This document shows positions 58,726 through 64,000 of a stretch of DNA of 64,000 nt, in pieces. Source of the stretch: Zoroaster sp. YZ-2022. Its lineage: Eukaryota > Echinodermata > Asteroidea > Forcipulatida > Zoroasteridae. Below the pieces are notes generated by a model. It saw only the letters and a program-made list of their open reading frames with translations. It did not search any database and was not told the DNA's origin. Numbering within the stretch: the stretch's first letter is position 1; the number at the start of each line of letters is the position of its first letter. The translations under genes and the position numbers were made by a program. Location: positions 32,771,263 through 32,835,262 of the forward strand of contig CM055828.1 of assembly GCA_029582265.1 (NCBI GenBank), read 5' to 3'.

Positions 58726-58842
58726 CTCCGTCGGCCAGCATGGGATCTTGTTCTTCGGGCGAAGAATCCATTTCAAAATAATCTTCAGGAAGGGAAACAC
58801 TAAAAGTGGCCTGCTGCAGAGCCGGGATCTTATTTTTCAGAC
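58726..58842 (-). other. Candidate exon, unrecognised
   Basis: The minus strand has a polypyrimidine-AG (TTCTCTCCTGGACTGCAAG) followed by an open reading LCLKNKIPALQQATFSVSLP then EDYFEMDSSPEEQDPMLADG, ending at GGAG|GTACAG. The acidic, serine/proline-containing composition looks protein-like and the segment is GC-richer than its surroundings. The plus strand is also open (58538-58873) and ends at a good GTAAGC donor, so strand is uncertain. No family recognised. Confidence 0.25.
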
Positions 58843-59039
58843 ACAGCTTGCAGTCCAGGAGAGAATTAGGTAAGCCAGCTCAGCGTTTGTTGCCAGCAGA
58901 AATTGATCAACATTTGTTTTGGCCGTTAACCCCATGCGGCGTTTACAATTATATTGATGATGAGTTGCAACAGTACATACTTCGCAGGACGCACAACCAA
59001 GTGCACTATGGTGTATAGCGCATCCACCAAGCTCACAGA

Positions 59040-61390
59040 TGAGTCAAAGACACTTTTTTTAACGATCGGGGCCTCGTCAGACCAATATTAAAACAGTTTC
59101 CCTGGGGAAAAAAGTCAATCGAGAAGTCTCCATAAAGGTAGACCAGCATAACGCTGCCACCAGAACCGTTGATTAAGCCGTTTAATTAGGTGAAAAAGCA
59201 CCGCCTGGAAGTGAGCAACAGAATGATTCCATACTCTTTAAGATCGTTAAATGTCCATCTTAGCGCTTTTTTACAACCTCGGGTACAATAAGTCCAAACC
59301 GTCCCTTTTGTCAGATGTCTCTCTTGGCGGTAAGCGGCCCACCTTTGTGCGGGGCACCGGAGTGGTTGCCAACTTTTTGTGAGTGGAAAACAGTGATCTC
59401 GTCTATATGGTCAGATGAGTCAGTAGGCTTGTCTTATCATCCGTTGGGATAATAACATGGCATTTGCCGTCGGACATAACAAATACTTACTGCGCGCCAT
59501 ACAATATCTCTGGCAGAAATTCCAGAATTATTTTAAGTAATATTTCCTCTCCACCCGTGTAGTGAGGTAATCTGTTTTGGTCCCAGGAGGGATACAAATC
59601 TCTCTGTATGCTCAACGTATACCAGGAAAACACTCTATTGAGTATAGGTTAACACTCTCTGAACACGGATAAGAACAAAAATCACAATTTGTGTAAATTC
59701 TGTTGCTCTGCAATTATGTCGTCTCGTCACAGTTGCAAAGTTACATACGGTTAGTTGTTCATTGTGACCAGCTGTACATAATAAAACAAAATATGTGGCA
59801 AAAGTCCAACATTGAGAGTAAACATGCACATGTTTTGTAATAGCTCGAGTTCGATTACAATGCTGATGAGATACAACCTGAATGTCAAACAGAAGGAACG
59901 GCAACACTGGTCAGTAGGGTATAACCCTGATTTTTGTGCGCAATGAACATTGGTTAGGGCTTAGTGATTTCATATGTGGGGCTCTTTGAAGGCCCTCATG
60001 TAACATGTTCAGCAAATGGGGTACGCAGCATTTTTTTGTTGAGGGGGAGGGAGACAGGGGTCCTCCCTGCAAGACCCCCTTAGCTACCCAAGTGTTGTTT
60101 TTAGGGGGGGGGGGTGAATTTGAAACATTGGCTGCCTGCAGTATACCATTGGAAAACAGCACCACCTAACCCCTGAAATTTCGCTGTCTCTACTTCGATC
60201 CAGCCTTTTCTTGGATGTTAGAAACCGCTGTTGGTGATTGTGTAGGCCTATTTAATCATCGTTAAGCCTATTGGAAGTATACTTTAAATATAAGCATTCG
60301 CCGTGTACAACATGGCGTCTCTGCAATGTAGAACCAGAGTAATTGAACTTATTTTTTAGGAAAAAAAAGGTTTTTGAAATTAAATCACTGGGACAATAAG
60401 AAAATTCAAAATTGGGAATTCTTTAAAGGACATATTGGAAGAAAAAAGCCAGACTTGGGGCCGTCCAAAACGTTCATGGTGAAGCGAGTACAATTAGGTT
60501 GCTGCATGAGTACGTTTACCTCTTTGAAACATTTGAATGTAATTTTATACAAGTAATTCAGAATTCAGAGACAGGGCGAAAATGAGAGCAGAAAAAATGT
60601 TGAACTGTACTAATTCTGGGGAGGTCGGGCTCTTGAAAACTGGTACTATACCTTGAAAATGGTTAAAACTTTGGACGGCCCCTTGCTATGTTTAAATGAA
60701 AAACAATTCATTTTGGTTGATTATACTTCCATATGGGCCAAATGTAAACCTAACATTCATTTCGGATGTCTTTTCCAAGGTCACAATTACACGGAGGATC
60801 ACCGTCAACCATTTGCAAACTTTGGTGCTTGACAGTAGTCAACCTGTGTTTGCGGATGTGTCAACTTTTCGCCCCCTCTCTCTCTTTTAAACCTTAACGG
60901 ATATTATGAGGCAATGCAGTGAGATTAGGACTGATTACATTTAACACGCTGTTGTGATGACGAACGTTGTCCACCATGCAGGAGCCCACGGTCGCTTTTG
61001 ATAACATCATTTTTTTGGAAAATAATAAATCCTTGTAATGGGAAATTGTGACTCGATTAACGGTGTTGATTAATTATTCGTTCACCGTATTTTCAATCAT
61101 TTAAAATTCACAACACATGCACCTGTGATGAAATGTCATGATGGGAATCACAAGTCATGTACAAATATCTAGGGCCTATTTGTGTGAAAGATGCTAGGCA
61201 AGTAGATGCATTGGTGGATCGACCCAGGTGATGGGGTGGGGGAAAATGCATTTCTGGTGTCCCCCTTTTTTTCTTTTTTCTTTTTTTTTTTGGGGGGGGG
61301 GCACATTGTGCCCCATTTGTAGTGTGTCTCCCACCACTCTGGATCCTCTCCTGATTCTGAAATAAGGAAAACACTTTCACACGTTGGTTT
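59040..61390. other. No recognisable gene
   Basis: Chance frames and G-rich tracts (60.10 and 61.29 kb) only. Confidence 0.45.
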
Positions 61391-61398
61391 CTGTACAT

Positions 61399-62160
61399 AT
61401 CTCTTTCATTTCATTTCATTTCATTTATAGAAAAACAAATAAACACAAATTTACATTAAATTAACAGAAACAGAAACAAAGGTAGCACCCCTGTAGGATT
61501 ACAAAAAAAGTAATCTAAATTACTGTCGAGTTGATGTCCTGATGCTACCACTTTAAGAAGTAAACAAACATTGAATCACACAAAGAACGATAAACAACAT
61601 GGCTATAGGCACACTTTGAGATATAAAACCAATACTCAAATAAAAATATAAGAAGTTAATACTACACAGTTTGAGTTAGGGCATCTCCCTAGGCCAGGGA
61701 CTATAATAAATGTTTTCTAAGTGAATTAATAAATAAAGATAAATTGTGTCTTTAACATCTGCTGGTAGCACTTCCCATAATCTTGGGAATCTATTAAAAA
61801 GAGAATGATGAGCAGCATTGGACCTTGCCATTTGATGAGAAAACTTAACAACTTCAGTGTGTCTACGATTAACAGGGATAAGATCAATATGAATGTCAAA
61901 TTTAGTATATAAACATTTAATAACAAACACAATTAAAAGGAAATGAATTCTATTGTTTAAAAAGGGAAGACCCAACTTGACACACCTGTCGGAATACTCA
62001 ATTTCATTATCAGAATTAATTAAAGCCCTTCTCGGCAGGCCTAAACAAAAACGGGTGAAACTTCTCTGCACCTTCTCAAAAGTGTTTCTTGCTGGATGGT
62101 ATAAGGATTCTTACAAAGCATGGATACATTCACAGACATTACGAAAGGCATCATCATAGT
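61399..62160 (-). mobile_element. LINE fragment (minus strand), 5'-truncated, with (AAATG)n tail
   Basis: The reverse-transcriptase C-terminal fragment is followed (towards lower coordinates) by about 270 bp of 3' UTR ending in (TTTCA)n at 61400-61425. In element orientation that is a (TGAAA)n tail, characteristic of non-LTR insertion. It differs in sequence from the 42-kb LINE. Confidence 0.75.
61676..62110 (-). pseudogene. Non-LTR reverse transcriptase C-terminal fragment
   Basis: The frame reads SLYHPARNTFEKVQRSFTRF, then CLGLPRRALI, DRCVKLGLPFLNNRI, FLLIVFVIKCLYTKFDI and HSLFNRFPRLWEVLPADVKD. The order ..iE.VQr.FTr.l.gl.....y..R...L.l..L..RR...l....K.l and F.R....WN.LP is that of jockey/CR1/I-type LINE C-termini. 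A stop lies upstream near 62117 and the catalytic part is absent. Confidence 0.8.
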
Positions 62161-62462
62161 TTTACTTGAAACTTAATTGTTGTAAAGTTGATGACGGCAT
62201 CAAACAACATCCCAAGATCTGTCCCAGGTGCTATCATTTTAGCTACAAGTAAAATGACATCACATTGCAAGACACCATCATTTGAAGTATGTCGTCATCA
62301 TCACCATAGCAACACATGCTAGAACTTGCAGCCGAGAAGCAGGGGAAGTGTAATAAAGATAGTGTGATGCCTTGGATAAATCAGGCACTTATTAGCTGAG
62401 GATCAGAAACGAAGACTCCCCCCCCCCCCATGCTAAGCGAAATCAACTTTCTATAAATAAGT

Positions 62463-62592
62463 ACCCTGCAAAACTAGGGTGTTAAATAACATCAGTGGTG
62501 CCAACTGTATTTCTTCCACGGTGTTCAAACTGTGCAAGTTGCCCAATTTAAACCCCAATGGTGGATTTATGTACACTCCAGTTTTTGCAGTG
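62463..62592. mobile_element. GGTGTTAAA MITE, copy 7
   Basis: CCCTGCAAAACTAGGGTGTT at the left and CACTCCAGTTTTTGCAGTG at the right, with the same internal order as the other copies. Confidence 0.6.
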
Positions 62593-62599
62593 AACGAAT

Positions 62600-64000
62600 G
62601 ACGAAATGACGACAATTTCCACTTTCCCCTTAAAACAACTACCCAGGACTCGTTTGTTGTCAACTGGCTAGCGATCACAGAAATAATTCCACTGCGTGAG
62701 CAACAAGGATAACTTTGTCACCATGAGGCCATCTTGGTCGCATTTCCTGTACCCAGTTTGTTTATATCGCTGATATACATTGAAAGGAGCCAGCCTAATT
62801 TCCCTTCCATCCTCGGTTCAGTCGCATGGATGTCGGTCGCCCTGATGGGTGCACCCCACTAAATAGTGAGGAATTCATGCGCCGAGCTGTTTATCATAAA
62901 GTGTATGTCCTCAATTTTATCTGAAAAACAAAGATTTGAGGCCCATACATTTGATGGATTGTGTAAAAATAGCCCAATATCATAACCTGGGATCCTTGAC
63001 TTCCAACTGTGAGTATATTTTGGATACACTAGGCCCTGAAAAAGTGGTCCTAATTTGATTTCAAGCGTAAGGTCTTTTTCCAAAATGGCTGCTTTTCAGT
63101 GTGGTCGTTTTCACTACTGTAGAGGGTGGTTTTCATTGGGATGAGAATAACTCCCTGGAAACCTGGACTTTAGACGGTAAATAGAGAAGAAAATAAAAGG
63201 TTATATATCGATCAATGTTTTTTTCTTTTGGTTTTAAAAACTGTGGGACTTCTAAGTATTTTTTAATGATTTTTTATTATTTTGTGTTTAGCACTGTTTA
63301 CTATGGGAGTTTATTTAGTGGGGTACACCCTAATAAAATGTCTTTCGTTGAATGAGTATCATCGGTTTACAGAGGGTACCAGCCTGCATTACGTCATATG
63401 TGAAGATGAAGTAAAGCCCCGTGAAACCCAATGATTCGTTTTGTCCAAATTGAAAGAACCGTTTGTGTTATCCTAAAGGAACGGTGACCGAAGAAGTGAT
63501 TCAACATTTCCATTTCACGGGGCTCGTTAAAATGTCCAATAAAAAGGACAGAAAGCTGAAAACTCCAAGAACACCCACAAAGATTCTGGAACAACTTGAA
63601 AATGATATTATTCTTCTAGCGTGTGCTGTTATGATCTTCGTTTCGATATATAGCTGTAAAACATTTCAACAAATGATGATTTTGCAGATGAGGGATCCCT
63701 CATTAACCGTGTTTTGTTTGTTTGTTTGTTTGTTTGTTTTTAATTAATAAATACACATTGTTTCATTACATTGTTTTGACACACCCACGTGCAATTACTG
63801 CAACAGTATTGTTACTCGCCAGACAATGTATAACGCGTTGCAATGACATCATTGAATTTTTAAAGATTATTGTTCCTACTGTCAGAACCCCCTCCCCCAT
63901 CCCCCGCTCCCCTCATCACCACAACCACCATACCATCACAATATACACGCTCCCAGCATGACATGGGTGGGGGTACGTTTTCCTAATTTTGTACGAAAAA
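62600..64000. other. No recognisable gene
   Basis: A possible short inverted pair GCCCCGTGAAA/TTTCACGGGGC bounds 63416-63526. (GTTT)n lies at 63714-63740. Nothing coding recognised. Confidence 0.45.

Overview
This is eukaryotic, metazoan DNA: AT-rich, intron-containing, and packed with mobile elements. There is no prokaryotic gene organisation, and nearly all open frames are short chance frames or frames inside repeats. The only confidently recognised host gene is a Wnt10 orthologue on the minus strand. Three coding exons are visible: 56.0-56.3 kb, 32.4-32.7 kb and the terminal exon at 25.4-25.9 kb. They join in compatible phases across introns of about 23.3 kb and 6.6 kb. The first exon (start codon and signal peptide) was not found and probably lies beyond 56.4 kb or outside the window. 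The repeat types (tRNA-Leu-derived SINE, L2/CR1-like LINE, Penelope-like hammerhead-type repeats, many TTAA-, TA- and TWA-flanked MITEs) suggest a marine invertebrate. A non-vertebrate deuterostome such as an echinoderm is my guess; the species cannot be fixed from the sequence.

Region by region. 0-2.5 kb: a Harbinger-like MITE expanded into a 76-bp minisatellite, then nested hAT-like elements. 2.7-6 kb: several TTAA-flanked MITEs and a small hAT-like element with a perfect 8-bp target duplication. 6.45-9.44 kb: a TTAA-flanked element with a broken THAP-domain exon (Kolobok-like), itself interrupted by a 1.8-kb hAT-like element. 12.7-17.4 kb: microsatellites, a 221-bp palindrome, a tRNA-derived hairpin and MITEs. 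17.5-19.65 kb: a 2.15-kb Tc1/mariner-IS630-type transposon with 72-bp terminal inverted repeats and a twice-frameshifted transposase. 20-23 kb: tandem repeats and foldback elements. 25.4-56.3 kb: the Wnt10 gene, with introns filled by tandem arrays (30.7, 36.3, 39.7, 43.9, 44.3 and 47.9 kb), a LINE 3' end (41.9-42.7 kb), tRNA-Leu SINEs (34.4 and 47.2 kb) and several copies of a hammerhead-like repeat. 56.4-64 kb: presumed upstream flank or intron 1 of Wnt10, with another LINE fragment (61.4-62.1 kb) and one unrecognised candidate exon (58.7 kb).

The most notable non-genic signal is a family of about 118-bp units carrying a hammerhead-ribozyme-like core (CTGARGA, a 6-bp hairpin, GAAACGTC). Seven copies are seen. 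One is flanked by a 12-bp target duplication, one sits inside a LINE TTA tail, and three are head-to-head inversions. Two other families with the same architecture but different stems are also present.
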